The notes beneath the pieces were generated by a model. The model saw only the letters and a list, made by a program, of their open reading frames with translations. It was not told the origin of the DNA and searched no databases. From Anthracocystis setariae (lineage: Eukaryota > Basidiomycota > Ustilaginomycetes > Ustilaginales > Ustilaginaceae): a stretch of DNA of 64,000 nt. The stretch covers positions 62,001 through 126,000 of the forward strand of contig CAKMXJ010000012.1 in the NCBI GenBank assembly GCA_928724745.1. Direction: 5' to 3'. Each line of letters opens with the position of its first letter. The stretch's first letter is position 1. Of this stretch, positions 1-9,948 are shown piece by piece. Position numbers and translations under genes: made by a program.

Positions 1-2958
1 GATGATTTCCCTCTTGATGCCTCCGCCGCTTCTTCTGGCCGTGCCGCTTCCTTCTCCGGCCTCAAACCAATCCACTGCACCCTCTTCCTCTTTGACGATC
101 GTATCGCTATCGTCAAACGAGCCCACGCATCCACCAATGCACGCAAGCTCGTCGGCCTCGACGATATTGGCAGACTCACCTCTCAGATGAAAACGTTCAC
201 CGAAAAGAGCTCGCACGCTGCTTCGCTTTCTCCTGTAAAGCGCTCCGAACTCGCCTTCCGTGGCTCCATCGCACTCACCGATCTCGAAGCCCAGGATCTT
301 GGCGGAACCGACCTGCAGCTTGCCCTCCTGCGTCCGCCCAGTCACGTCACGGGGGAGCGATGGACTGGCCGTCCCTTGCGTCAATACGTGGTCGTGGACA
401 CCAACGCAATTGCTGCGTCCTCTCATGCTTCTCGCCTCCAGGCCGGCTCCTCCGCATTCGATGCAGATATCTCGGCCAAGCTGGAAAAGATCCGCTTCCT
501 TGAGAGCGTCTGGAGAGCTAAGGCGCTCTACAAGGCACAGCGCAGCCACTGCGAAACAAGATGCATGATCGTTCCTGCCTCGCGGCGCAGACTCGACTCC
601 GATGCCGCTTTGACAGGCATCCCCTATGCAGACGCCAGTTTGCACAGTGCGCGCAAACTGATCTTCTTCCAGTTGCATTCCCGACATACCTATGCACACG
701 ACATGTATCGCACGCCGGTCGCGTTGTCATTAGACCAAGACCAAGGACACGAACGGACCGCTCTAGGCAGCTCGGAAGTCTCGTTCCCTCATGCCTTCCT
801 AGACATCCTCGAGGTGGACGAGATGGAGGAAGAATTCGTAGCTCAAGTGCGAACTAAGGACGCCTATGGCGGCGAGGTGTTGGGCGAGCTGCAAAAGCTC
901 TCTTCGGCCGAGTTGGGCGATCATATCGCCCAATTGTCAGACGAAGTCGATAAGCGTTTTGGGAGTGCAGTCCGGACGCTCGCTCTCAGTCAACCAGGCA
1001 CATCCTCGGGCTTAGGTTTCCGGCAGCGCGCCAAGGCAGCCGCCGGACTTGAAAATTTTGGTCGCCAGCTCCTCTTTGGCGGCAGCGGTGCAGCTTCCAG
1101 TATCTCGAGCGCAGGCATCTCCAATCTCGATGTTTTCGGCTCGCCCGCCCGTCGCAGTAACAGCAATGCGTCCAAAAGTACCCTGAGCAGCAACGCAGCA
1201 TCTGTCAGCAGCCGTGGCATGACCTACTCCACTGCCGGTACCAGTGTCAGTAGCCGTGCAGGAGCGTTTGAAGCCTTTTCACGCGCTCATGACTCGCCAC
1301 GCTCAATCCGTCGGTTCGGTCGTCGAAGATCTTCTTCCGTTGGCCCACCATCCAGTGTAGGCGGTCGTTATGATCCCGACAGTGCTGATGAACGTGAAGG
1401 GCGTATGTCGGTTCGGACACGTGCCGTCACTCCCGATCCGATTTCGCTCCTATCTACATCCGCAGGGAGCTCTGTCCCCGGCTCTCCACTCAAGGTCAGC
1501 GCAGATGCATTTGGGCAGGGCGCTTTGCCTGCCAAACACAGAAGGTCAAGAACGGACAACACAGCACCGACGCTTCCACCCTGGTCGACAGCTACAACCC
1601 AGCCGCCATACCAGCAACGCCAGAAAGTGGAGTCAACTGATCTTTGTAGGACACCGAGCTCCGCCGGTCGGAGACCCACGGGTCCTAGAGAACAAACGAC
1701 AAGTCCGAGTCCCGCACCCCGCACCGAACCACCTTCGCCATCATGGCTTTCAACCGTTTCCACCACACCGCTCAACATTCGAAGGAAGACTGTACCGAGG
1801 GCTGACCTGGACGGTGGGAATGAAGATGGAGACACGCCTGTGAGGTCTGGACCTGCTTCGGGTCTTGGGGTCGGAGTACGTAACGCAATGCATGTAGACA
1901 ATAAGGTCGGTATCGGTGCGACTGGTGCAGCCCAAAGGAGGGCTTCAGGCACGAAAAGGCCGCTTTCCATCGCCGACGCTCGTGATGCGGAGGAGCAGCC
2001 AGAGGGTTCCATCACGAAACGACCTTCTTTGGGGCGTGACACCATCAGCACCCTCCCGCGTGCTTTCCCTCTCCAGCGAATCTCGACAGAAGATTCCAAT
2101 CAGCGTCCCTCCATCTCCGAATCTGAAACGTCGACGGAGCGTGGCCATGGAACCGCTCCCAGCCAAGCAGCCCATCCTGCCACCACGCTGGCGACCGCGC
2201 CCATCACTCCGGCACGAACTTCTTCCACCTCGTCCAAGTCGGCGGAAGCGCGTCGTCGAAACGAAAGCACGGACCACGCACTGCGACTCATCAAAGAGGA
2301 GCTCAATCTGCTGCGGTGCGATGTTGAGATTCTTCAATCGAGTCTGAGTGCGAGCGAGATCGAGGCTCGGACTCCGAGCAAGCGGACGGTTTCGGGCGTC
2401 TCTCATCCGTTGAGTGAATTGGACGTCAATCGAACCGCGGCGACATTGGCCGAGGTGGATGGGATCGGTGCCAGGTTGAAGAAGGTCGGATTTCTGTACG
2501 AGGATCTGGATGCAAAGTGGATTTCGGTGGTGCGCATGCATAATCGCGTCATGCATGATTATACGCTTGTGTGCTCTGCGGATCCGTCGTCGCTGGTGAA
2601 GGAGAAGGAGGCGTTGGTGCAGGAGAAAGAGGTTCTGGCGCGGGAGAAGGCGAAGTTGGAAATACAGCTCTCAGCGATGCGCAGAAAGTGTGAGTCGTTG
2701 ACCGTATTCGAGGCCGATGGTCGGTTGGAGAATACGATTATTCACAAAGCGTTCAATGAGGAACTCGACAGTCTCTACGAGAATACGCAGAAGCCCGAGA
2801 ACGAGGAATTGGCTCTACTCCGAACCCAACTCAAGACGACAAAGGAGCACCACCACCATCTCATGGTCGAAAACAAACGTCTAAAGAGGGATCTCGAGTT
2901 GGAAAAATCTCAAGCCGACGCATTTAGGCACGCCCTGATCAAGCATGGTCTGCTTTGA
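1..2958 (+). CDS. Dbl-family RhoGEF, C-terminal part (5' end outside window)
   Basis: The frame is open from base 1, so the ATG at 187 is internal and the gene begins upstream of the window; 985 codons are visible. The first ~150 residues look like the PH domain that follows a DH domain in Rho-type guanine nucleotide exchange factors: CTLFLFDDRIAIVKR, then LAFRGSIALTD and RWTGRPLRQYVVVD. A Ser/Pro-rich disordered stretch follows, then coiled coil near the C-terminus (EKEALVQEKEVLAREKAKLE and a second heptad block before the stop). The DH domain itself is not in view, so the exchange activity, presumably on a Rho/Cdc42 GTPase at sites of polar growth, is inferred. No FYVE motif is visible, which argues against the smut GEF Don1; a Bud3-like GEF is possible. 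The stop TGA lies about 110 bp from the end of the convergent THO2 gene. Confidence 0.6.
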   Translation, partial: DDFPLDASAASSGRAASFSGLKPIHCTLFLFDDRIAIVKRAHASTNARKLVGLDDIGRLTSQMKTFTEKSSHAASLSPVKRSELAFRGSIALTDLEAQDLGGTDLQLALLRPPSHVTGERWTGRPLRQYVVVDTNAIAASSHASRLQAGSSAFDADISAKLEKIRFLESVWRAKALYKAQRSHCETRCMIVPASRRRLDSDAALTGIPYADASLHSARKLIFFQLHSRHTYAHDMYRTPVALSLDQDQGHERTALGSSEVSFPHAFLDILEVDEMEEEFVAQVRTKDAYGGEVLGELQKLSSAELGDHIAQLSDEVDKRFGSAVRTLALSQPGTSSGLGFRQRAKAAAGLENFGRQLLFGGSGAASSISSAGISNLDVFGSPARRSNSNASKSTLSSNAASVSSRGMTYSTAGTSVSSRAGAFEAFSRAHDSPRSIRRFGRRRSSSVGPPSSVGGRYDPDSADEREGRMSVRTRAVTPDPISLLSTSAGSSVPGSPLKVSADAFGQGALPAKHRRSRTDNTAPTLPPWSTATTQPPYQQRQKVESTDLCRTPSSAGRRPTGPREQTTSPSPAPRTEPPSPSWLSTVSTTPLNIRRKTVPRADLDGGNEDGDTPVRSGPASGLGVGVRNAMHVDNKVGIGATGAAQRRASGTKRPLSIADARDAEEQPEGSITKRPSLGRDTISTLPRAFPLQRISTEDSNQRPSISESETSTERGHGTAPSQAAHPATTLATAPITPARTSSTSSKSAEARRRNESTDHALRLIKEELNLLRCDVEILQSSLSASEIEARTPSKRTVSGVSHPLSELDVNRTAATLAEVDGIGARLKKVGFLYEDLDAKWISVVRMHNRVMHDYTLVCSADPSSLVKEKEALVQEKEVLAREKAKLEIQLSAMRRKCESLTVFEADGRLENTIIHKAFNEELDSLYENTQKPENEELALLRTQLKTTKEHHHHLMVENKRLKRDLELEKSQADAFRHALIKHGLL

Positions 2959-3015
2959 CATCGGCATCAAATCTCAGTCAGTTCAGTCGTGAACGGAATG
3001 GCGTAGTCCCGAAAA

Positions 3016-3048
3016 GTGTATGTGTGTGTGTGTGTGTATGTGTGTTTG
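3016..3048. repeat. (TG)n microsatellite between convergent genes
   Basis: A short TG-rich tract lies in the 109-bp gap between the stop of the RhoGEF gene and the stop of THO2. Convergent 3' ends this close probably overlap as transcripts. Confidence 0.7.
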
Positions 3049-3067
3049 TATTGCTTGTTGTAAGGTT

Positions 3068-6000
3068 TTACTGCTCGTTGCCTGCCCTTCTGGCGGAGCG
3101 GTCTCTTCTGTGATCTCCTCCTCCTCCGCGGGAGTCTTTCCTCACTGCTCCACCGCCGTAGCTATTCCTGGGGTTGGCGGGGGGATGATGACGCTTATTC
3201 GCATCAGCTCTTGGACCTTCCGGGGGTGTCTGAAGCGATGCACGCTGACTTTGATCGAGTTTCGGCCGTTTCGAAACCGTATCCTGCGTATCCCAACCGA
3301 CAGTGTTGTCGAAATTATCAGTACCGATTGGACTGACACCACCACCGGAAGAGGAGGAAGAACTAGCTAATCGGTCGGCTAGATTGCGTTTAGCTCCTCC
3401 ACGGATGCTAATTTCTCCCTCACCGGTGGTGGGGGTAGGCGTGGAGCGCGCCGACTGACGTGGACCAAGCGGAGTGTTCGAGCGACTATTCCTACTTCCA
3501 GCATCGTTTGGGTCGCGAGTGGGGGTGGCGTGCCGACTAGCCTGTGCACTCGTCGACCTTCGCTCATCGCGAACGCTGCTCACTCGATCCCGTTCCCGTG
3601 CGCGATCACGATCCCGATCCCGCATCTCCCTCTCCCTTTCCCTCTCCCTCTCCCTCTCTCGCTCTCTTTCCCGATCACGGTCTCGAGCAGCGGGACGATC
3701 GCGATCACGATCACGCTCGCGTTCACGCTCCCTGTCCCTATCCCTCCTTTCCCTTTCCCTCTCTCTCTCTCTCTCCCTCTCCCTCTCGCGATCCGCAAGT
3801 CGCGCCTTATCACGCTCATCCCGCTCCCTCCTATCGCCTCCGCGCACATCCTTATCCTTCAACGACGCCGACGCCGACGCCGACCGCTCACCCCTATCGC
3901 GTTCCGCCCGATTCCTCGCCGCCTGCACTGTACTCGCTGGCCCCGACGGTGGATTCATATCCGCTTCACTCGACCGAATAGCCTCACCGGCATTCCGCGT
4001 CGCAGTCGACGCCGCTCGGCGATGTCCGTTTCTGTCGTGGCTCTGATTGGGTCGGGAAGGCAGGTCAATGTCCTTCCCAGCATCCGCCCGAGGCCCACTA
4101 GGCAGCGGAGCCGCGGTACGTCTTGATTCGTCCGCACGTTTCGGTTCGTTCGGCGCAGGTTTCGAGCGACGATCCTTCGATTCTTGCGCACCGCTTTTCT
4201 GCGATGCGAGTCCAGGGCGCGAAGGCAAGTTTGCGCTCGAAGGAACCCGGGTTGCGGTTGGCGCACCGCCGCGAGAAGTGGGTCCGGTGGCGGCAGTGGA
4301 GGCTCGTGGACCAGAGGGGGTTGACGAGGACTTATCGGAAGACTTGCTGTCGCGATGGCCATTGGTTGCTGTGGCGGCAGAAGAAGAGGCGTCCTTTTTC
4401 GGCTGCGTCGAAGCAGCTGCATCCAAAGACTCCTTGGCTTCTTTCTTCTCCTGGGCCTTATCGCTTTCTCCCTTGGCTTCCGGGTCCTTCTTCTTTTCGC
4501 CCAAAGCTTCAGATCCAGCTTTGGCAGCCTGACCCTCGACCTTCGTCGCGGCCGCGGCCGCGGCAGACGCCGGAGGGTTGTCGACCTTTCTCGCTTGATG
4601 CAGAGGAATCCACGACTTCTTCCTCGCCTTAAGCGTTGCAAGCAAACCCTGCGCAAGGATCTTCAAGTCTCCCCTCTGTTCATTCGCCGCTAGACCCTCC
4701 ACGATGCCGCTCATCTCCGCACCATGTGCATCGATCAACGGATAGAACGGCGAGATCCTCGTCATAACAATGATGGTGTTCCTGATGCGCATGTACTCCT
4801 TGCTCGCCAAGCAACTCTTGAAAGCTTGCTGCAGACGGTCTTGCCATTTGCAGAATATGAGCCGGAATTGGTCCCACGTCAAGAGGTCAGCCTTGGGGAT
4901 CTCCTCGCCACCATGTCGGTCGGCCCAGCGCATTTGGAAGCCGGGAAGCTTGGTCCCGAGCGCTTCCTTGGCAAACGTTTCCGCCGATCGGTGCCACGGC
5001 GAGAGATCAGAGAGGATCGTGTACAGAAATCGAGAGTAGTTCCTCGCCTCGTTTTCAGTCGAGGAGAAGATGACGGCCGCAATGTGGTCTACGAAGATCT
5101 TGTCATAGGCAGTGAGACTGCTAAAGTTGCGTGTACCGAGGTTGTGGGCTGTCCTGACGAACTTGCCTGCCAGAATTGCATCCGTGGGTGAAAGCAAGGC
5201 TCGGGGGAAAAGACAATACTGGATCAACTGGCTTACAATCGCACCTCGATCGGCGGTGTCGTCAAACCAATGGTCCTTCTCCGCGATAAGGCGCTTCCGG
5301 GTGACTTCATGAGACTTCATTTGGTCCTTCATCTCGGCATTGAGCTGCGCAACATTGTCTTGCAGCCGTTTGCGTTGTTCCTCGACGCCGGTGTCACGAA
5401 TCAGCGCGTTGAGTCGTTTGACTTCTTGCTGGTAGCGTTCGATGGGGACAGAGATGTCAGCCAGGCTGAGTTGCCAGAATGTGACGTAGAAATGGACGCC
5501 GAGTTGAGAGTGCGCCGATTCGGGCAGCATGTCTTTTGCGGCTGCGATGGCGTCCAGCAACCCGCGGTGCCAGACTTCCGAAGTCTTTTCCACTACCGCT
5601 GTCCCATTGGCAGTGGTCTCGAGAGCCTTGCTGTCTTCCATGGGATCTTCCATGTTTACCTTTGGTGTGTCGGCATCTTGCATATCCACGTCGCCATCTT
5701 TGTCCGCTTCAACCTTGACAGTAGTATCGTCGCTCTCTTGCTTGACCTTCTGCGCATCCTCCTCGGAGGCTTTTGCCTTTGCCCGGCTTGCCGTGAGTTC
5801 AGCACGCAACCTCTCTGCGGCATCTGTCGCCTCGACCTGCTTCATGCTGTGCACGAGCTTCGGCCTGGCAATGTAGAAAGCCATAGCGGGCTCGATCCCG
5901 AATCGGACACAGAGATCCTTGAGCGAGGGCACCAACGAGGCATAGTCGGCGGTCTCGAGGTGGTTGAAGAGAAATTCGACGTACTGCAACAGCACCTCCT

Positions 6001-8734
6001 GACAAGAGTCGTACAAGTTCCCCAGGTACTTGAGATGTGCCTCGCTCTCCGGCACGAGATGAATGCATGCCTGTCTCTGCTGAGCGACCAGGATCAGCAG
6101 TGGTACCGAGAGCTTACTCTCGATCAGCGCGTGCAGCAATCTTTGGCCCGAGCGACGGTAGGCAAGACGCTCCTTGCTACCAGTCAAGGCATTGGCGGCC
6201 ATCATCGCCTCCATATGAAGATGGCGTCCCCCGGTCAACGCAGCAATCTGCGCATCAGCCAGGTTGGCCAACGGCTCGATGCCAGACATTTTGGTGATCA
6301 GCTCGGACATGATGACCAAATCCTTCGAGTTGTTCGCCTTCAACTGGTTTACCAAGTACTGCAGAATCGGGGTGCAGTCCATCATGGCATAGCGGCGGAA
6401 GAGTGTGCCACAGAACGCGGCCAGACTTTTGAGCCAAAGGCTGATATTGGTTCCATCCTGCTTGGTGCGTTCCTTTTCGGGGTTACTTAGCGCATCGACG
6501 AGGTTGAACGAAAAAATGTCGTACTCGAACTGTGAGAGGTACTTTGCTGATTCGACGAGAGGTTGGATGAGGTTATCGTACGCCTGAACCTGGTTGAGAG
6601 CGACGGTGAAGAAAATGGTTGGGTTCGAATGCGAAGCCTTTGCGAGATTACGTCCGGATTGCTTGATGTTGTCTTTGCTGATTCTTTTCAAGATACCCTT
6701 GGCTTCCTTCTCGGTCGCAGCTTGTGCAGCACGCAACTCTGGAATCTGATAGAGGTCGTTCTTCCACTGTCCGTACAGCGAGAAACGCTTCTCGCACGGC
6801 AAGATGCGCACAAGCATCCAGATTTCATCCAAGATCCCAGAGTTGGAAGGCGACAGCGAAAGGGCAGGCAACAGATGGAAGCGCAAGATATCATACCATA
6901 CCTGGCACTCTTCGTCTTCTTGTGGATCACCGAAATCGTCGAAATCCGATATCGCCGCAGCGTAGGTGGCTACCTTTGTGTTAGCTAGACGGAAACCCAC
7001 CTTGGTGAGTCGGCAGACCTTCTGGAATAGCGCTGCATCTCTCCAGAGACAGACGCCAAGGACCTTGAGCAGGGGTAAAAAGATGCGGAGAACGTCATCG
7101 AGGTTGCGACACATCGGGAGCGACTCTGCCCAGTTGGGGTAGAAGAAGACGTGCTGGCAATTGAGCGAGGGAGCTGGTTCGGGCACTTTGCGAGTGATGA
7201 CAAGGCTCTTGACCACCGGTGGAACTGCAGCTTGAACCTTTGCATCCCATCGTGGGCGAGGAGCTGTGATGGCAGAGCTAGCACAGGGCGGATTCATGCG
7301 CGAGAACGAAATCTCGTCGTACGCTGGCTGGACGACGACCTTGAGCAATCGAATGTAAGGATCAGCGATCTCGTTGAATGCCGAGCAGAGCCAAGGATAT
7401 CGGGTGAGGACGAAGATAGCATGCTGCAGATCGCCGAGCGCAAGCATGGAACGAAGCAGACCCACGATCTGATTTGGTGGTTCTTTCGTGGGTGCATCGG
7501 TGGCAGTCTTCGAAGCATCTTTGCGCGTCGTTGAAGGGTCCGAGTCGTCCGTTAGGGGTGCTGCCATCGACAAAGCGTTCGCGCGAGCGCTAGAGGCTTT
7601 GGCAGCGAGCGCTTGACGATGTTGTGCTTGTAGCTTTCTCATCCCATCCTCGCCAGGAGAGAGGTGCGGGTAGAGGTCGACAAATCGAACAAAACCGACC
7701 TTGATGAGGAGCGCAGCGAGGAGAAACAGCTCTTCTGGCGTGTGGTCTTTGGTGCCCGCATGGCAGTAGTGAGCAAACTTGAAGCCGAGCAGTTGAGCAC
7801 AGATGCGGTCTCCCGTTCCACTTGAAAGGTCAAGATCGACGGCACCGAATAGCTGACTGGAGTCCGGTTGGTGAGAGGCATGGGTTGATGGTGCTTCTGG
7901 GTTCGCCCACGGCGACTGCGAAAGCAAGGCGAGGAAGAAAGGATAATGTCGGACTAGCTCGGTGGCAAAGAGATCGAGGATGACATCAAGGACACGGTTA
8001 GCGTCGAGATCAAAGTAGCCGATCAGAGCCTGGATGTTGTTCATGACGCGCGCTGCCCGATGGTTGCGCGCCTGCGGCGATTCCTGTTCGATGACGGTGA
8101 CAGATTCGACATCGAAGATCGAGACATTCTCGGGCTGCCCTTGCTGGCGGCATCGCACGGGAATGATAGATGGACCGAGGTTGGTAACGACCTCGGTGAT
8201 GAGAGCAGTGTATCCCTCGTTTTCCTCTCTTAGCAGATTGAACTTTTGCTGTTTGAACAAGCGTGCCGTACGGAGCTGAATGGAACGCTTGTTGAAGTAA
8301 ACTTCGTTGGGAAGGAGACCTATCAATGCGAGGAGGCTGTGCTCGAGCCGCTGACCTACCTGCTCGTCTGTCAAAATGGAGGCTGTCAAGAGATCATTGA
8401 CAAGACTGGCAAGTTGTTGACGCGCGACGATGGGCGGTATTGAATCGTTTTGGTCGAGAGCGATGGAAGCTGGCTCTTGTACATCGGAAGTCAATAATTC
8501 GCTGCGGGACTCGATTTCAAGATCGATGCTCCATACCGAGTCGAGGATGGCATCGGCTAGGAGCGCGTTTACACGGGCATCCTGGATTTGGTCGTGAGCT
8601 TGGCGTAACAGCTGCGAGGCGAAATCTTCTGGCGCGCTTGAGGTCAAGCAGTGCTGACGAAGGACGGCAAGCAGAAGTGCAGAAAGTTCCGGCTGACTCG
8701 GGTTGCTTTGGGATTGATGGACAGCCTCGTTCAT
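3068..8734 (-). CDS. THO2: THO complex subunit 2 (THOC2)
   Basis: Intronless 1888-residue protein. Tho2 is the largest subunit of the nuclear THO complex, which couples transcription to mRNP packaging and export (TREX) and limits R-loops. The recognisable THOC2 C-terminal domain runs from about residue 1080 (TFWQLSLADISVPIERYQQE) to about 1375 (LLATLKARKKSWIPLHQ), with the conserved block FQMRWADRHGG and TWDQFRLIFCKWQDRL. The N-terminal ~1000 residues are helical and match the usual scaffold length. After the core comes a disordered basic tail with a long Arg-Glu/Arg-Asp repeat at about 1640-1720, encoded by a nearly pure purine strand. Such RE/RD tails are common in RNA-associated nuclear proteins. 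Start ATG at 8734 has no competing upstream ATG close by. Long open frames on the opposite strand are composition shadows. Confidence 0.93.
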   Translation of the reverse strand: MNEAVHQSQSNPSQPELSALLLAVLRQHCLTSSAPEDFASQLLRQAHDQIQDARVNALLADAILDSVWSIDLEIESRSELLTSDVQEPASIALDQNDSIPPIVARQQLASLVNDLLTASILTDEQVGQRLEHSLLALIGLLPNEVYFNKRSIQLRTARLFKQQKFNLLREENEGYTALITEVVTNLGPSIIPVRCRQQGQPENVSIFDVESVTVIEQESPQARNHRAARVMNNIQALIGYFDLDANRVLDVILDLFATELVRHYPFFLALLSQSPWANPEAPSTHASHQPDSSQLFGAVDLDLSSGTGDRICAQLLGFKFAHYCHAGTKDHTPEELFLLAALLIKVGFVRFVDLYPHLSPGEDGMRKLQAQHRQALAAKASSARANALSMAAPLTDDSDPSTTRKDASKTATDAPTKEPPNQIVGLLRSMLALGDLQHAIFVLTRYPWLCSAFNEIADPYIRLLKVVVQPAYDEISFSRMNPPCASSAITAPRPRWDAKVQAAVPPVVKSLVITRKVPEPAPSLNCQHVFFYPNWAESLPMCRNLDDVLRIFLPLLKVLGVCLWRDAALFQKVCRLTKVGFRLANTKVATYAAAISDFDDFGDPQEDEECQVWYDILRFHLLPALSLSPSNSGILDEIWMLVRILPCEKRFSLYGQWKNDLYQIPELRAAQAATEKEAKGILKRISKDNIKQSGRNLAKASHSNPTIFFTVALNQVQAYDNLIQPLVESAKYLSQFEYDIFSFNLVDALSNPEKERTKQDGTNISLWLKSLAAFCGTLFRRYAMMDCTPILQYLVNQLKANNSKDLVIMSELITKMSGIEPLANLADAQIAALTGGRHLHMEAMMAANALTGSKERLAYRRSGQRLLHALIESKLSVPLLILVAQQRQACIHLVPESEAHLKYLGNLYDSCQEVLLQYVEFLFNHLETADYASLVPSLKDLCVRFGIEPAMAFYIARPKLVHSMKQVEATDAAERLRAELTASRAKAKASEEDAQKVKQESDDTTVKVEADKDGDVDMQDADTPKVNMEDPMEDSKALETTANGTAVVEKTSEVWHRGLLDAIAAAKDMLPESAHSQLGVHFYVTFWQLSLADISVPIERYQQEVKRLNALIRDTGVEEQRKRLQDNVAQLNAEMKDQMKSHEVTRKRLIAEKDHWFDDTADRGAIVSQLIQYCLFPRALLSPTDAILAGKFVRTAHNLGTRNFSSLTAYDKIFVDHIAAVIFSSTENEARNYSRFLYTILSDLSPWHRSAETFAKEALGTKLPGFQMRWADRHGGEEIPKADLLTWDQFRLIFCKWQDRLQQAFKSCLASKEYMRIRNTIIVMTRISPFYPLIDAHGAEMSGIVEGLAANEQRGDLKILAQGLLATLKARKKSWIPLHQARKVDNPPASAAAAAATKVEGQAAKAGSEALGEKKKDPEAKGESDKAQEKKEAKESLDAAASTQPKKDASSSAATATNGHRDSKSSDKSSSTPSGPRASTAATGPTSRGGAPTATRVPSSANLPSRPGLASQKSGAQESKDRRSKPAPNEPKRADESRRTAAPLPSGPRADAGKDIDLPSRPNQSHDRNGHRRAASTATRNAGEAIRSSEADMNPPSGPASTVQAARNRAERDRGERSASASASLKDKDVRGGDRRERDERDKARLADRERERERERERERERRDRDRERERERDRDRDRPAARDRDREREREREREREREREMRDRDRDRARERDRVSSVRDERRSTSAQASRHATPTRDPNDAGSRNSRSNTPLGPRQSARSTPTPTTGEGEISIRGGAKRNLADRLASSSSSSGGGVSPIGTDNFDNTVGWDTQDTVSKRPKLDQSQRASLQTPPEGPRADANKRHHPPANPRNSYGGGAVRKDSRGGGGDHRRDRSARRAGNEQ
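3580..3800 (-). repeat. Purine-strand RE/RD-coding repeat in THO2
   Basis: About 200 bp in which the coding (minus) strand is almost all purine, built of CGAGAG/CGGGAT-type units that encode Arg-Glu and Arg-Asp dipeptides. It keeps the THO2 frame, so it is a coding low-complexity tract rather than an insertion. Confidence 0.85.
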
Positions 8735-9433
8735 GAACTTTTGGCTGAAGGAGGGGACAAGTTGGATCGAGCGACGAGGGGTACCGGCGCCATCGCCGTT
8801 TGACAGGGTCAGTTGAGATCAGGGTTGCTGCGAGAGAATACGTCGGTGACACCAAGACGGTGGATCGAATGGGCCCGAAATTGAGTGTAGACTTACAGTT
8901 GTGATGCACCTTGATCGCTCCATTGGGTGATGCAGTCAGCGACAAAGGCGTCGTGACATGGTGCGAGTGGTAGCGTCATCATGAACGATGCTACCTGACG
9001 AGCCGATCCAACTTCGGGAAGAGACAGTGCTGGTGGGGCGATTGGATCCAATCTGGTCCTAGGAGTTCATTGCCGAGCTTTGAGTTTGTCGTATCCGTGC
9101 CGTAAAGGTGTGTTGGTCGGCGTTGTTGTTTTAGTGGGAGGTGGAGGACATCCGTTAGGTGTATCGGTTGAACCAAATCTTGCGGAGCAGGTGTGTTACA
9201 AGGTAGGGGTAAGGGCAAACCGAATACGATACCTGTGTGATCGGTTGTCAGGGCCCCTCGAGGATCAAGGTGAGTTGGAGAGCTGAGGACGACTGCTGTC
9301 GATGAAGCTCTGTTGGACAAGTCCTTGTTCCGAGATCGCGACCCAACGCTTTTTTTTTTTTCTTCTCAATTGCAATGTTTGTTTCTCACTTCCATGTATG
9401 TTAATTCAAACTGTAACAGCGCGCGAAATTTTT

Positions 9434-9434
<1 letters not shown>

Positions 9435-9473
<39 letters not shown>
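9435..9473. repeat. Poly(dA) tract, 39 bp
   Basis: Uninterrupted run of A on the + strand, preceded by a T12 run at 9350-9361. It could be a nucleosome-disfavouring promoter element, or a trace of a poly(A)-tailed insertion; no other insertion signature is visible. Confidence 0.9.
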
Positions 9474-9476
<3 letters not shown>

Positions 9477-9537
9477 GATCCATGCGGTTCATGCAGGGTT
9501 TTGCGTATTGCGGCTAAAAAGTTGAATATGCGTTTGG

Positions 9538-9545
9538 GTCAGTCA

Positions 9546-9570
<25 letters not shown>
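9538..9570. repeat. (GTCA)n tetranucleotide repeat
   Basis: About eight uninterrupted GTCA units followed by two degenerate ones. Intergenic. Confidence 0.9.
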
Positions 9571-9577
<7 letters not shown>

Positions 9578-9692
9578 ATCAAGCGCGCAGCATCAGCCGA
9601 AGCAGCAGCATTAGCGGCTTCAGCAGTACAGCGTCCTCGACACTAAATTAATTTGTGAGCTGCGCTGTGAACTGTGAGCAGCCTCGTGACAT

Positions 9693-9736
9693 TGTGACAG
9701 TGTGACAGTGTGACAGTGTGACAGTGTGACAGTGTG
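9693..9736. repeat. (TGTGACAG)n octamer tandem repeat
   Basis: Five perfect copies of TGTGACAG and a partial sixth, about 210 bp upstream of the next start codon. Each unit contains a TGTGACA core, so it could act as an array of binding sites; this is inference only. Confidence 0.9.
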
Positions 9737-9948
9737 GCACCCGCTCTCCACACACGAATTTCGCTATCTGCTGCGCATGTGCTCCGCTCCTGTCTTGTTC
9801 CGCCACATCAGGGTCCATTCAATCCCCTTTGTGATGATTCCACCAAGCTCCCATCAAGGTAGGCTCTCATCTCAAGATAGGAGAAGAACCCTGCTCCTCG
9901 TCCTTTCTCACTTTGACCTGCTCTTCCGCAACTTGATTGTCTCACAAG

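Larger units (their letters stand above)
8735..9948. other. Divergent intergenic region with clustered simple repeats
   Basis: 1.2 kb between the divergent THO2 and the membrane-protein gene. No convincing gene. It holds a T12 run, an A39 run, a GTCA tetranucleotide array and a TGTGACAG octamer array, all in its 3' half, i.e. on the side of the membrane-protein gene. Confidence 0.8.

Noticed and set aside
3474..4126. Arg/Ser- or Leu/Ser-rich + strand frames that resemble SR proteins
   Set aside because: They are the complement of the RE/RD repeat of THO2; the apparent RS repeats come from reading that tract in other frames.
5270..6490. 406-codon open frame on the + strand
   Set aside because: It lies wholly inside THO2 on the opposite strand and shows no domain; it is a codon-composition shadow, as are the other long antisense frames at 1368-2099, 12210-12962, 32935-33918, 48679-49908 and 63181-63939.
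9937..9948. TTG as the start of the membrane-protein gene
   Set aside because: Nuclear fungal genes start at ATG; the first ATG is at 9949 in a good context. The same reasoning moved the starts of the Gyp8-like, Rpr2-type, GH32, Ser/Pro-rich and ARP4 genes.
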